NCBI RefSeq assembly: GCF_014596945.1
Contig: NZ_JACVXB010000007.1
Location: forward strand, 98,547 to 162,546
Length of the DNA: 64,000 nt
DNA from: Aestuariibaculum sediminum
GTDB lineage: Bacteria > Bacteroidota > Bacteroidia > Flavobacteriales > Flavobacteriaceae
Reading direction: 5' to 3'
How positions within the stretch are numbered: position 1 is the first letter of the stretch; the number at the start of each line of letters is the position of its first letter. The notes under the pieces are model-generated. The model was given only the letters and a program-made list of their open reading frames with translations. It made no database searches and was not told the DNA's origin. Positions 55,518-63,626 of the stretch are shown in pieces. The translations under genes and the position numbers were made by a program.

Positions 55518-56321
55518 TTAAAAATCATTATGAAGTTGGTGTTCAGTCAGAATTACTAATTTTCCAGAAATTATTGATTTTTTTAGGTTCGTTTCTCCAA
55601 ATTTCTTTTCTAATATTTTAATAATTTCAGGTCTTTGATTTTCATTCTTAATTGTTATATATCTAATATCTGTTATTTTGTCAATTTTAAGAATATAATC
55701 GGGTAAATGTGGCTTTTTAATTCTTTTATTTTTATAATCCTTGAACTCTTCATCATCTTCCTTAATGATTTCTAACTCTTCAACCTTTCTAAGTTTAGGT
55801 ATAAATCTCCATTCTCTTTCTTGATAAGTAATTATCACGTTTCCGTTATAATCAGTTTTCCAGTTTTTGAGAAATTGAACTGTTTTTTGAGAAATTGAGT
55901 ATAAACTAAGTATTTGCTCTTCTGTTAAAGGATATTCTTTATTTGAAATCTTTTTGTGTTTATTATAAGAATCAAATAGACTTTTTTTAATAAACTGTTC
56001 CATTGTTAAGTTAAAACTAGTGTCATATAGATTTTTAATTGGTGAATTTTCATGAATATAAATTACAGGTGATAATTCATGTTTAATAGCCCATTCCATA
56101 CTCATCCCAATACCATATTTTCCATAGTGCATATAATTATCTACATCTTTTATTGGAATATTGCAAAAACTAACCATTGGAATATAATACATAGAATTAT
56201 TAATTCTTTCCTCACAATATGAAGGTGCAAATCCATTTTTTAATATTTTTTTTAACCATTCAAATTGTCCAGTGTAATGAAATATATGGTTTATCCTTTT
56301 TTGCTTAAATTCTTCTGGCAT
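55518..56321 (-). CDS. AbiGi family abortive-infection protein
   Basis: A 267-residue protein of the AbiGi (putative antitoxin of the AbiG phage-resistance system) family. The pattern HIFHYTGQFEWLKKILKNGFAPSYCEE, then YIPMVSFCNIPIKDVDNYMHYGKYGIGMSMEWAIKHELSPVIYI is the family core. There is also a later YQEREWRFIP, a Glu/Arg block in relatives. AbiG works with AbiGii, a nucleotidyltransferase-like toxin, which is not present here, so this gene is an orphan. The upstream spacer is a copy of the cassette-like element. Confidence 0.8.
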   Translation of the reverse strand: MPEEFKQKRINHIFHYTGQFEWLKKILKNGFAPSYCEERINNSMYYIPMVSFCNIPIKDVDNYMHYGKYGIGMSMEWAIKHELSPVIYIHENSPIKNLYDTSFNLTMEQFIKKSLFDSYNKHKKISNKEYPLTEEQILSLYSISQKTVQFLKNWKTDYNGNVIITYQEREWRFIPKLRKVEELEIIKEDDEEFKDYKNKRIKKPHLPDYILKIDKITDIRYITIKNENQRPEIIKILEKKFGETNLKKSIISGKLVILTEHQLHNDF

Positions 56322-56324
56322 GTT

Positions 56325-56430
56325 TTGTTTTCAGCTTATTGCTAATCTTTTTTCATTTAGTACTGACTTTAGTAATTCCAAGTGGAATCGGACATAGTTG
56401 AATCCTCCTTTATCGCAATTAACATTTTTG
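56325..56430. repeat. Cassette-spacer element C (related to the elements at 57216 and 58541)
   Basis: Bases 56356-56415 (tttagtactgactttag...) match 58594-58653 at 44 of 60 positions. It contains a small perfect hairpin attcca-ag-tggaat. It fills the gap between the AbiGi start (56321) and the PIN-like gene stop (56442). Confidence 0.6.
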
Positions 56431-56441
56431 TCTGTAGATTT

Positions 56442-57221
56442 TTATTCATTTCCTTTTGAATCTAATACTTTAGTTTCTATTCTATAAATTTCAAAAACTA
56501 CCTTGGCTTTATTTCTTGTGCGCTTATCATTACTAATAAAATAATCACAATAACTCGAAAAATGACAGTGACTTGCGTCCCAAAGTCGAGCATAATTGGA
56601 TTTCTCATTGTATTTATCCTTCCAATACCCAACCATATCCAACATTTCAAAAATTCCAGCAAATCTATTATGAAGTCCCATTTCTTTGCCTTGAGGATGA
56701 AACTCAATTGCTTTTTCAATCATTCCCACGAGTGAAAATCCTCCTATTAAATCTCTTTTAGAGTTTATTTGTTCAATAACTTCTTTTGGAGAGTAATTGT
56801 TTATTCGCATTGGGTCAATGTTCAGTTGTTTCCTAAATTCTGCTCTTTGCACTTCACTTACTGTGTTTACCATTCTTTTCATCATGTTTTGAGCGAAAGG
56901 AACATCATTTATTGTGTCAAAAACTACATTTGGCTCTTCTTTTAGTTTATAAACTTTATTTGATGGTAATTCTTGAAATAAATAGTTATTATTTGTAACA
57001 CTCGAAATTGTTCTAAATCGCTTTTCAAGTCTAATTTTTAGTTCGGAATTAGTTTTAGCTGTAATTTCATTTGCTTCATGAAGATGAGAAGCAGAGTAAA
57101 AAAAGTCAGTTATGTTATGATCAATATTTTTCATTAATTCAATAGTCGACAATGAATTTTGTTCAATGTCAACGAAAATATTATTGTCTAAATATGCTGC
57201 TTTCTTCAAAATCACTGGCAA
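56442..57221 (-). CDS. PIN-like domain protein
   Basis: A 259-residue protein with PIN nuclease features: AYLDNNIFVDIE (Asp12) at the start, Glu49 in SHLHEANE, and C-terminal LWDASHCHFSSYCDYFISNDKRTRNKA with Asp215, Asp226 and Asp232. This arrangement suits metal-dependent RNA cleavage. The reading frame can start only at TTG 57221, GTG 57215 or TTG 57209, all inside or beside spacer element A, so the start is uncertain. No antitoxin neighbour is obvious. It is probably a defence or toxin gene. Confidence 0.7.
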   Translation of the reverse strand: MPVILKKAAYLDNNIFVDIEQNSLSTIELMKNIDHNITDFFYSASHLHEANEITAKTNSELKIRLEKRFRTISSVTNNNYLFQELPSNKVYKLKEEPNVVFDTINDVPFAQNMMKRMVNTVSEVQRAEFRKQLNIDPMRINNYSPKEVIEQINSKRDLIGGFSLVGMIEKAIEFHPQGKEMGLHNRFAGIFEMLDMVGYWKDKYNEKSNYARLWDASHCHFSSYCDYFISNDKRTRNKAKVVFEIYRIETKVLDSKGNE

Positions 57222-57278
57222 CAGTTCCTAAAACTAGTAGTTATCGGTTTGTTTTACTTTGTTTTTCAGTTTGGCACT
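57216..57278. repeat. Cassette-spacer element A
   Basis: tggcaacagttcctaaaactag... through ttggcact closely follows the left half of the element at 58541 (tgccaacagcttttatcactgctag... to tttagcact), with one gap. It overlaps the possible start codons of the PIN-like gene, as gene-cassette boundaries often do. The rest of the spacer to 57364 has diverged. Confidence 0.6.
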
Positions 57279-57364
57279 ATTATTATATTATCTATTCAGA
57301 GTGGATTCGTACTCAGTAGAATCTACCGTATTTGTAATTATATATTGTTTGATTTAGTACTTTT

Positions 57365-58528
57365 TCAAACTTCTCTTATTTTCGGGTTTTTAAAATATCC
57401 TAAATCTTTACTCATTTCTTCAGCCCTCTTTCTAAATTCATCAGAAAACTCTGGGTAATAAGAGTAGGAAAAATCTATGGAAAAGCCTTTTGGATTATAT
57501 TTTTCTGTGGCTAATCCTATTACTGTTGTACATTCAAATCTTGCCCTACCAACGAAACTTCTTAATTGTAATTCCTTCGACCTTTCTGTTCTATTTTCAA
57601 ACTCTCCCAATAGAAAGACATAAATTGTCTCTGGATTATTAAATGATTTAATTATTCTTGACCTAGAAATAGGTTTTTCGTTTACTCCAATAAAATCAAT
57701 GAACTGTTTGCTTAACATTTTTCGAGAATTTCGATCTTCTCTAGCCATTTGTCTGATAGTTCGCTCTAAATCAGTCCTGCTTGTTTCGGTGACTAATTCA
57801 TCATTTCTAAAATCTTCTATTAGTTTTTCAATTAAATTATCCCAAACATAACTTATTTCTAAATCGGCTAACACTTTTTGATATTCTTGGTCATTCCTTA
57901 ATCCTTGATAAATATCGTCATGAAAAATAACCAAATCAGCTTCTCGTGGAAATGAGTAGTTATTAGACAAATAATATCCTAACATATCTTCTTCCCCATA
58001 AGTAAATGGATATTTGCTTTCTCTAATAAATAATTCTTTAGCTGTTAAGTAGTTTAGAAAATCCTTTATTGTGTCTAATTCAGATAAAACTATTTTTACT
58101 GACCTTTCATCAAAAACGTGGATAAACCCATTTCCAAAATCTCCGTATCGTAACGGGAATTTTTCTCCTCTTCCAAATGCCACGCAAATTCTATGAATTT
58201 TCCAATTGACATTCTTTGGTAATTCAATAGTTGTTGTTTTATCATCTAAGTTTATTTTATCAACTGTGTTTAAATATCTTTCAGCTCCATAAACTTGTTT
58301 GGCTGATGAATGAATTGCTCTATCAAACCATCTTTCAATATCCAATTCTATATTTCCAGAATCCTTAATATTAATTTCTTTCACGGAAAATATTATAATA
58401 TCAGGTTCACAAATAATTAGGACATCGCACAATTCTTTTCCTTTCTTTCCTATGGGGTTCGGAAAACTCCAAAGAGATAGAAAGGTTTTGTTGCAAAGCT
58501 CATAAACAAATTTCTCTGTTCTTGTCAT
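57365..58528 (-). CDS. Hypothetical protein with possible PD-(D/E)XK nuclease N-terminus
   Basis: 387 residues. The N-terminal GKKGKELCDVLIICEPDIIIFSVKEI has the Glu-x-x-Asp ... hydrophobic strand ... x-V-Lys shape of restriction-endonuclease-like folds, with Asp35 and Lys50, but a Ser stands where the second acidic residue is expected. A following RWFDRAIHSSAKQVYGAERYL is typical of a widespread hypothetical family. The C-terminal half is charged and helical. It is followed on the gene strand by spacer element A and preceded by element B. A defence role is inferred from context. Confidence 0.6.
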   Translation of the reverse strand: MTRTEKFVYELCNKTFLSLWSFPNPIGKKGKELCDVLIICEPDIIIFSVKEINIKDSGNIELDIERWFDRAIHSSAKQVYGAERYLNTVDKINLDDKTTTIELPKNVNWKIHRICVAFGRGEKFPLRYGDFGNGFIHVFDERSVKIVLSELDTIKDFLNYLTAKELFIRESKYPFTYGEEDMLGYYLSNNYSFPREADLVIFHDDIYQGLRNDQEYQKVLADLEISYVWDNLIEKLIEDFRNDELVTETSRTDLERTIRQMAREDRNSRKMLSKQFIDFIGVNEKPISRSRIIKSFNNPETIYVFLLGEFENRTERSKELQLRSFVGRARFECTTVIGLATEKYNPKGFSIDFSYSYYPEFSDEFRKRAEEMSKDLGYFKNPKIREV

Positions 58529-58540
58529 TCTCTCATATTA

Positions 58541-58675
58541 TGCCAACAGCTTTTATCACTGCTAGTTGTTGGTTGGTTTAATTTGTTTTCCGGTTTAGCA
58601 CTTACGTTAACAACTCCGTGTGAAATCGGAAGTAGTCGAATTCTCCCTAAGCGTGGCTAGGACATTTTGTTGGCA
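58541..58675. repeat. Cassette-spacer element B with TGCCAACA / TGTTGGCA ends
   Basis: 135 bases bounded by an 8-bp inverted repeat, tgccaaca (58541-58548) and tgttggca (58668-58675), almost exactly filling the gap between the membrane protein stop (58683) and the nuclease-like start (58528). Internal pairing includes actccg / cggaagt. The gtt-containing ends resemble integron attC core sites (GTTRRRY) without matching fully. Elements A and C share parts of it. Confidence 0.65.
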
Positions 58676-58682
58676 CGTGTTT

Positions 58683-59054
58683 TTAATTCCGCTTTTCGGT
58701 ATTTAAAGAATCTAATTTCCTTTTTAATTCGAATATTATTGTGTTCTGTTCTCTCAGACTGTTTTCGTATCCCAATTTTAACACGCTTATTTCGGTTTGT
58801 AGATTATGTATTTCCTTTAAGGTTTCGTTTTCGGAAGCTGATCCCAAAATATTTGTAAAAAAGAAAGTTATTAATCCTCCAATCATTAAATAAATCAAAT
58901 TAGTTATGTTTTCCCATTTTAACTTTCGAAGCATCCGTCTTGAAATTTCATTTTGTTTTTGCGCTGTGTCTGCATCCAATAATTCCCTTTCAAGGCCTTT
59001 TGCGTATGGCAAATTTTTCTCTAAAGTTTTATTTGTCAATTTATATTTTTCCAT
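58683..59054 (-). CDS. Small membrane-anchored coiled-coil protein
   Basis: I prefer ATG 59054 (MEKYKLTNKTLEKNLPYAKG), giving 123 residues; an ATG at 59081 adds nine. A basic N-terminal helix region (ISRRMLRKLKWENITN) precedes one membrane helix (LIYLMIGGLITFFFTNILG), then a heptad-patterned coiled coil (LKEIHNLQTEISVLKLGYENSL to LKRKLDSLN). No family is recognised. It is a single-gene unit between spacer elements. Confidence 0.6.
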   Translation of the reverse strand: MEKYKLTNKTLEKNLPYAKGLERELLDADTAQKQNEISRRMLRKLKWENITNLIYLMIGGLITFFFTNILGSASENETLKEIHNLQTEISVLKLGYENSLREQNTIIFELKRKLDSLNTEKRN

Positions 59055-59193
59055 TTTTTCAAATTGTTCGCTAGGTGACACTGTTTACCCAAGTTAAAGC
59101 TTAGACCTTACTCTAAATTAGTTTCTAACCTTATATTAGATTTTTTATTTCTTAATTCTATTAAAGGATTTCAACCGCAATGAGAACAGTTTG

Positions 59194-60015
59194 TTATCCA
59201 TAATTTATTTCAATCATTGAAAATTCATATATTGAATTAAAACCAACTGCCTTGCAAACTCGGTTTGATCCGACTTCATTTCTATCAGTCATTACATAAA
59301 CAGCTCCATTCTCATTTTCCAATAATTTCGAGCAATGAGAAAGTAAGATTTTGCCATAACCTTTTTCTCTGTGTTCTGGATTTGTAAACAATATTCCGAT
59401 ATCAGGGTCTATAATTGAACAAAAGCTTAAGAGATTATTTGATTTATTCTTAAGTGTATAAACTTTAGCTGTATGTATTAGTTGAAACATTCTTTGCTGC
59501 ATCTCCGACAATGATTTATCATTCTCTCCCTTATATTCTTCGTGATAGTACAGTTGAAGCATTATAGCCAATTCATTCAGTTCTGACATTTTGCCTAATT
59601 CAATTTTGAGTCCATTTGTTTCAAAATCTATTATTTTGTCCGATTTGTAAAATATTCTTTCTTTCCGAACGGTATATTTGTCAACCTTGAAATATTCAAT
59701 TAATTCTCCAATTAATTTAGCTTCCCCACCAGCCGCATAATTCGTGTAGTCGTTCAAGTCAAATATTTGCTTTATTTCACTAAACTGCGCTTTATTCCAA
59801 TTATGTCCATAAATTAAAAGAATATCTCCGTGTAATATTAGAATCCAGCCATCTCCAGTCTTATTGATTAATGAAGCATCATATAGCTTTCGGATTCCAC
59901 TTTGAACTCCATCTATATAGTCCTTTAAATATTTATGTTTGAAAAGATTTATTCCGATTTCTTGAAATAAAACTTTATTAAATTCTTGAGGGTTGTCTTT
60001 TGGTGTTAAGTTCAT
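59194..60015 (-). CDS. GNAT acetyltransferase with N-terminal extension
   Basis: 273 residues. The C-terminal about 140 residues are a GNAT domain: VGILFTNPEHREKGYGKILL-type acetyl-CoA loop (DIGILFTNPEHREKGYGKILL), followed by RVCKAVGFNSIYEFSMIEI. The N-terminal 130 residues (LFKHKYLKDYIDGVQSGIRKLYDASL) look like a separate helical sensor or substrate domain. Substrate unknown. It sits alone between spacers in the cassette-like region. Confidence 0.75.
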   Translation of the reverse strand: MNLTPKDNPQEFNKVLFQEIGINLFKHKYLKDYIDGVQSGIRKLYDASLINKTGDGWILILHGDILLIYGHNWNKAQFSEIKQIFDLNDYTNYAAGGEAKLIGELIEYFKVDKYTVRKERIFYKSDKIIDFETNGLKIELGKMSELNELAIMLQLYYHEEYKGENDKSLSEMQQRMFQLIHTAKVYTLKNKSNNLLSFCSIIDPDIGILFTNPEHREKGYGKILLSHCSKLLENENGAVYVMTDRNEVGSNRVCKAVGFNSIYEFSMIEINYG

Positions 60016-60141
60016 TAAATTGTAGCTAACGGATTCTTTACTTTATCCTTAACAATAAGGTTGTTCTTAAATATTTTACTCTTGTTTTTAGGGATTAATA
60101 GCAATTTTTCACAAGATTCGTTGTTAGTAACTGATATTTTT
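60016..60141. other. Spacer with gttagc / ctaac inverted ends
   Basis: On the gene strand it runs from ACTAACAACG (about 60123-60132) to CCGTTAGCTACA (about 60021-60032), a short inverted pair resembling the ends of the other spacer elements. The middle is AT-rich without similarity to them that I can show by eye. Confidence 0.35.
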
Positions 60142-60750
60142 TCACAATGTCCAATTTAGGACACCATCTAATGGATGTTTCATATTTGAAGCAGAGAAAA
60201 CACGTTTTTCCTGAATCAATGAATTTTCCATTCGATTAGTGATTTTTGATATGTAATTATTTAGACTTTTAGTTCCTCTAATAATATTTCCAACTTGCAT
60301 ATAATCTGGAAGACTTCTTTCTGATATGTCTTTTAATGTCAAAATAGATAGTTTTATTCTATCTGGTTTTTCATCTTTTTTTAAACCTTTGTCTAAAATT
60401 GCTGAATGTCCATAACCAACTTCAAATGGAACCCATTGAGATTTGTACGTTTTCTCGGAAACAACAACTAGCATATGGGTACTATTCCTAATCCCTTCTT
60501 TTATACTTTCTGTAATTTTTATTGGATCTTTTTCTCTTGCTGCAATTTGAAGTTCATTATCTAACTCATCTAAATAGTAGTCGATTTCTGCTTGTTTTAA
60601 GTATTCCGCTATTTTTCTACATTCAACTTTATCTTCTTTCTTATGACTTAAAAAAACACAAGGTCTTTTCTTAAAATTTGAGGAATCGTAGGCTGTCAAT
60701 AACCACTCAATATTTTCATAGACATTTGCCTTATTTAATCCTTTCTTCAT
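60142..60750 (-). CDS. TIR domain protein (second TIR of the operon)
   Basis: 202 residues. After a 29-residue lead, RPCVFLSHKKEDKVECRKIAEYLKQAEIDYYLDE opens a TIR domain, with SHMLVVVSEKTYKSQWVPFEVGYGHS-like text (residues 91-116) giving the S-x-W-x-x-x-E motif (Ser104, Trp106, Glu110), where the Glu is the NAD-cleaving residue in active TIRs. It follows the SLATT gene with no intergenic base (stop 60751-60753, ATG 60748-60750). I infer it cleaves NAD or makes a TIR-type signal in anti-phage defence. Confidence 0.82.
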   Translation of the reverse strand: MKKGLNKANVYENIEWLLTAYDSSNFKKRPCVFLSHKKEDKVECRKIAEYLKQAEIDYYLDELDNELQIAAREKDPIKITESIKEGIRNSTHMLVVVSEKTYKSQWVPFEVGYGHSAILDKGLKKDEKPDRIKLSILTLKDISERSLPDYMQVGNIIRGTKSLNNYISKITNRMENSLIQEKRVFSASNMKHPLDGVLNWTL

Positions 60751-61635
60751 TTACTTTCGTCTTTGTGCCAACCAAAGTGTGTGTTCTCTGGAAATAGCAT
60801 TTTCTGAATCTAGAATGAATTCAGATAGTTCTTCTTCTGTGCTTACATTGTAAGATAGTTGCTTAATGAAATTTAACTCTTCAGATGCTGTTGTGTAAGC
60901 CTGTTTTTGTTCTTGATGTTGTTTTATTTGTAACCAACTAATTGCTGAAGAAGCAATTGTAGTTAACAATCCTACGACATTCCAATTACTTTCTGGATTA
61001 TTCATAAGAACTACAATAGATATTAATGCCAGAAATTGAGAAGCTATGATTACCCAAAACCAAAAATTATATCTGACTTTATTCCATTCAGCTTTTTTTG
61101 AATACCAACCTTGTTGGTCTTCTATTCTATTTTTAATGTAGTAGCTTTTTCGCTCGTACATTGAGAGATTTCTTAATTCAACCATTTTAGACGTAATAAT
61201 TTCTTGGTTCAGTATTTTAGAATCCATAGATTTTGATAAATCCTTAAATTCGTTCGAAACTTCTCTAATTCTCTGAATAAATCTTTCTTTTGCAGTGTTT
61301 ATGTTTAAACCTTGTTCAAAATATTCGGCACAAGTTACAAATCTCCAAGTAAGTGTTTTACTTGATTCTGCCAAAGCTCTTCCTTGATACCAAATGTCCT
61401 CGTATTTTTTACTTTTTAAAACGATAGTTAATATCAAACCTATAAGCAGAAATAATCCAGTAAAACTATAAACCCAAAATTTTTGAGAAACATCTTGAAA
61501 ACTATAAATAGCGAGTAATGCTGCAATAATCATTGAAATTAAATCTATACGAATAATATTCAGATATGATTTTTGAGATTTAATAGAGATGCTATCAGCA
61601 GCCTGAAAATAATTTGGGAAATCTTTTAATTCCAT
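60751..61635 (-). CDS. SLATT / DUF4231 four-helix membrane protein, predicted effector
   Basis: 294 residues. Two membrane hairpins: about 28-46 and 53-73, then 190-211 and 219-236. The segment WYQGRALAESSKTLTWRF (82-99) after the first pair, and YIKNRIEDQQGWYSKKAEWN before the second, match the SLATT and DUF4231 families, described computationally as membrane (pore-forming) effectors of nucleotide-signal conflict systems. The start overlaps the upstream TIR-like stop by one base (TAATG), and the next TIR begins directly after its stop. It is the likely killer module of the operon; that is inference. Confidence 0.8.
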   Translation of the reverse strand: MELKDFPNYFQAADSISIKSQKSYLNIIRIDLISMIIAALLAIYSFQDVSQKFWVYSFTGLFLLIGLILTIVLKSKKYEDIWYQGRALAESSKTLTWRFVTCAEYFEQGLNINTAKERFIQRIREVSNEFKDLSKSMDSKILNQEIITSKMVELRNLSMYERKSYYIKNRIEDQQGWYSKKAEWNKVRYNFWFWVIIASQFLALISIVVLMNNPESNWNVVGLLTTIASSAISWLQIKQHQEQKQAYTTASEELNFIKQLSYNVSTEEELSEFILDSENAISREHTLWLAQRRK

Positions 61636-62222
61636 TATGGCTTAACTTTAGTTTTATCTGCAATTGGTTTACTTCTTTTATCAAAAGCCTTATCAATATA
61701 GAACTCTGGATTTTGCACAAAATCACTCCATTTTACAAGTACACAATATCTGTCGTCCTCACTCCAAGAACATTTGCCGTATGCTGGTATGTAATAATTG
61801 TGGTTAAATTCTTTTATAACAGTTGAGTCATTAATTCCAACATAATTATGAGAACCTCCGCAGGTGGGACAATTATAAGAACCTTGATAGACTGAGTCGT
61901 ACATTGACGGAAGAACTATTCCTAAAATTCCACTTTTCGAATTATTTTGCCCGTTATAAAGCGATGCTTGTAATTCTTTTTTAATATATCGTTGTTCGTG
62001 AGAACCAAGGTCTTCAGAACTTCGTGTGCCAATTAAGAAAATTGTTACAGTTGAATCAGAAAGATAATCTTCTCGAATTTTTCGCATAATATAGTCATCA
62101 TCAAACGAATTGATGGGTTCATTTAATGACTTATCTATCATATCTATATCCATTGCATCTCGAATATGATTTTTATATGCAATATCCTCTGTCTTAAAGC
62201 TTATAAAGCATTTATGTGCCAT
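61635..62222 (-). CDS. ThsB-like TIR-fold protein (DUF1863 type)
   Basis: 195 residues. HKCFISFKTEDIAYKNHIRDAMD is the first strand-helix of the MTH538/ThsB TIR-like family, and STVTIFLIGTRSSEDLGSHEQRYIKKELQASLYNG carries the conserved Ser-Ser and Glu83. An insert with Cys118-x-x-Cys121 (CPTCGG) may bind zinc. In Thoeris, ThsB detects phage and makes a cyclic ADP-ribose signal. Here it leads a three-gene operon with SLATT and another TIR, without any ThsA. It is the first gene; its stop overlaps the SLATT ATG. Confidence 0.82.
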   Translation of the reverse strand: MAHKCFISFKTEDIAYKNHIRDAMDIDMIDKSLNEPINSFDDDYIMRKIREDYLSDSTVTIFLIGTRSSEDLGSHEQRYIKKELQASLYNGQNNSKSGILGIVLPSMYDSVYQGSYNCPTCGGSHNYVGINDSTVIKEFNHNYYIPAYGKCSWSEDDRYCVLVKWSDFVQNPEFYIDKAFDKRSKPIADKTKVKP

Positions 62223-62555
62223 ATGTAGGGTTATAGTTGTTGCAAACTTGTTAAATACTTATATCATAATCTTTAATCAGCTTCATATTCCTGATAAAAA
62301 TAACAATCTATAAGTATAATTTGTTAAATTTTAATTAGCGAATATTTTTAAATGCTATTCATTTCAAATATAAACAATCGCTTTTATTTAAACTATTTCC
62401 TACAATAACTTTATATGAAATTTTTAGAGATTACCAGAAAATGACTATATACCATTTCCATAAAACATCTTTTTAAATTATGTTATTAATCATTCTTGGA
62501 AAATTTTTATACAATGAATCTTCAAACTAAAAAAAACTTAAAAAGAGGCTTTCTT
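62223..62555. other. Promoter region of the TIR-SLATT-TIR operon
   Basis: 333 AT-rich bases without an ORF. A TATATTTG -7-type box lies at 62365-62372 on the minus strand, 143 bases before the operon start, without a clear -33. No palindromic operator is evident. Confidence 0.4.
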
Positions 62556-62909
62556 CTAAAAATTCCTTTCTAATAAAAGTTTTTCTATAGCATCATAGCT
62601 TTCCAATTGTTCATCAGGCAAAATATCGTTTATCAGTTCAAGTATAGTCACTATAGCCAATTCATTTGAAAGATATGGTGTTCTTGGCGAACTTGATGTT
62701 CCCTCAAGTTCCAGTGCAGCTATACTTACCCTTAACAGACAGGAGATCACATAGCGTAATTCGCTATTGTCACTGACATGAAAGATTACTTCTTGGGATA
62801 TCTCCTCCCCGTTTTTAAAGGATCTGCATTTTCTCGGCCTTAAAAGTTCTTTAATAGCTTCCAGTTTTTCTTTATCAGCTTTCTTATTATATTTATTGCT
62901 TTCTTCCAT
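62556..62909 (-). CDS. Small protein of a four-member paralogous array (member 1)
   Basis: 117 residues, soluble, charged N-terminus. The core LRYVISCLLRVSIAALELEG and ILELINDILPDEQLESYDAIEKLL align with the other three members (positions 62930-64000). Closest to the member at 63252-63626, sharing the block SPxYxSNxA after the LExxG motif. I know of no function. It is last in the operon, 20 bases after the preceding gene. Confidence 0.7.
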   Translation of the reverse strand: MEESNKYNKKADKEKLEAIKELLRPRKCRSFKNGEEISQEVIFHVSDNSELRYVISCLLRVSIAALELEGTSSSPRTPYLSNELAIVTILELINDILPDEQLESYDAIEKLLLERNF

Positions 62910-62929
62910 AGTTCCAAAGATTTATTTCT

Positions 62930-63295
62930 TTAATCATTATCTTGCAATAGTCTTCTGGATTTATCCAAAAACGCCAATTCCTCATGTGGTATCAACCTCC
63001 TGAAAAATTCCAGTACATCGGCAAATTGCTTGTGTGCCTCTTTAATGTCCCTTGCTTCATCGTTTGGATCATAGCCATCCAATGCCATGATGCATAGATT
63101 CATAACTGCTTCAAGGGTATAGCCTAGATGCTCATAATTCTTTATGTAAGCAAAGTTTATATAGTTTCCCTTCCGATAGACATGCTTGGGTGTCGGGGTT
63201 AGCAGCCTATAATGTTCCTCAGCCGATTTGTGCAGCTCCTTAAGGCTTTTTCTATTCTTCTTTTGAAGTTGTTTTTTGGCTTTTTTCTTTTTCAT
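62930..63295 (-). CDS. Small protein of a four-member paralogous array (member 2)
   Basis: 121 residues with a very basic start (MKKKKAKKQLQKKNRKSL), then HYRLLTPTPKHVYRKGNYINFAYIKNY, LEAVMNLCIMALDG and VLEFFRRLIPHEELAFLDKSRRLL. Closest to the partial member at the window edge (shared RLLxP, GNYxNxxxxxNY). It overlaps the upstream gene by 44 bases. Function unknown. Confidence 0.7.
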   Translation of the reverse strand: MKKKKAKKQLQKKNRKSLKELHKSAEEHYRLLTPTPKHVYRKGNYINFAYIKNYEHLGYTLEAVMNLCIMALDGYDPNDEARDIKEAHKQFADVLEFFRRLIPHEELAFLDKSRRLLQDND

Positions 63296-63626
63296 CGTCT
63301 CCTTTATTTTTTAGAATTTCATCAATGCAATCCAAACAGTACATCTGTTGGTGTGGTAATAACTCTAAGATCAGCTCTATAACCTTGGTGACACTTTGCT
63401 CCGCAATATTACTTCGATAGGCAGGAGATGTAAACACCCCATTACCGTCCAAACAATAATAGCAGACCTTTAAAAGTTCCTCTATATAGCCGGTTATATC
63501 CTCGTTATTAGAAACCTCTATACTGATGGTTTTCTGTGTCCGGTTTCCATAAGGTTCAATTTTCATACCCGAATGGGCATCGAGTATGTCTTTAATTTTT
63601 TTGATTTGTTTAATCTTGCGTTTCAT
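63252..63626 (-). CDS. Small protein of a four-member paralogous array (member 3)
   Basis: 124 residues: KTISIEVSNNEDITGYIEELLKVCYYCLDGNG, then TSPAYRSNIAEQSVTKVIELILELLPHQQMYCLDCIDEIL, clearly paralogous to the 62556 gene. The C-terminal tail is Lys/Glu-rich. It overlaps both neighbours (44 and 17 bases), indicating one translationally coupled operon. Function unknown. Confidence 0.7.
   Translation of the reverse strand: MKRKIKQIKKIKDILDAHSGMKIEPYGNRTQKTISIEVSNNEDITGYIEELLKVCYYCLDGNGVFTSPAYRSNIAEQSVTKVIELILELLPHQQMYCLDCIDEILKNKGDDEKEKSQKTTSKEE

Noticed and set aside
57249-57458. Plus-strand 69-codon ORF
   Set aside because: It overlaps spacer element A and the 3' end of the nuclease-like gene on the other strand; hydrophobic low-complexity content suggests an accidental frame.
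60142-62222. Classical Thoeris system
   Set aside because: No ThsA with SIR2-SLOG, macro or other known Thoeris effector; the membrane partner is SLATT/DUF4231 and there are two TIR-type genes.
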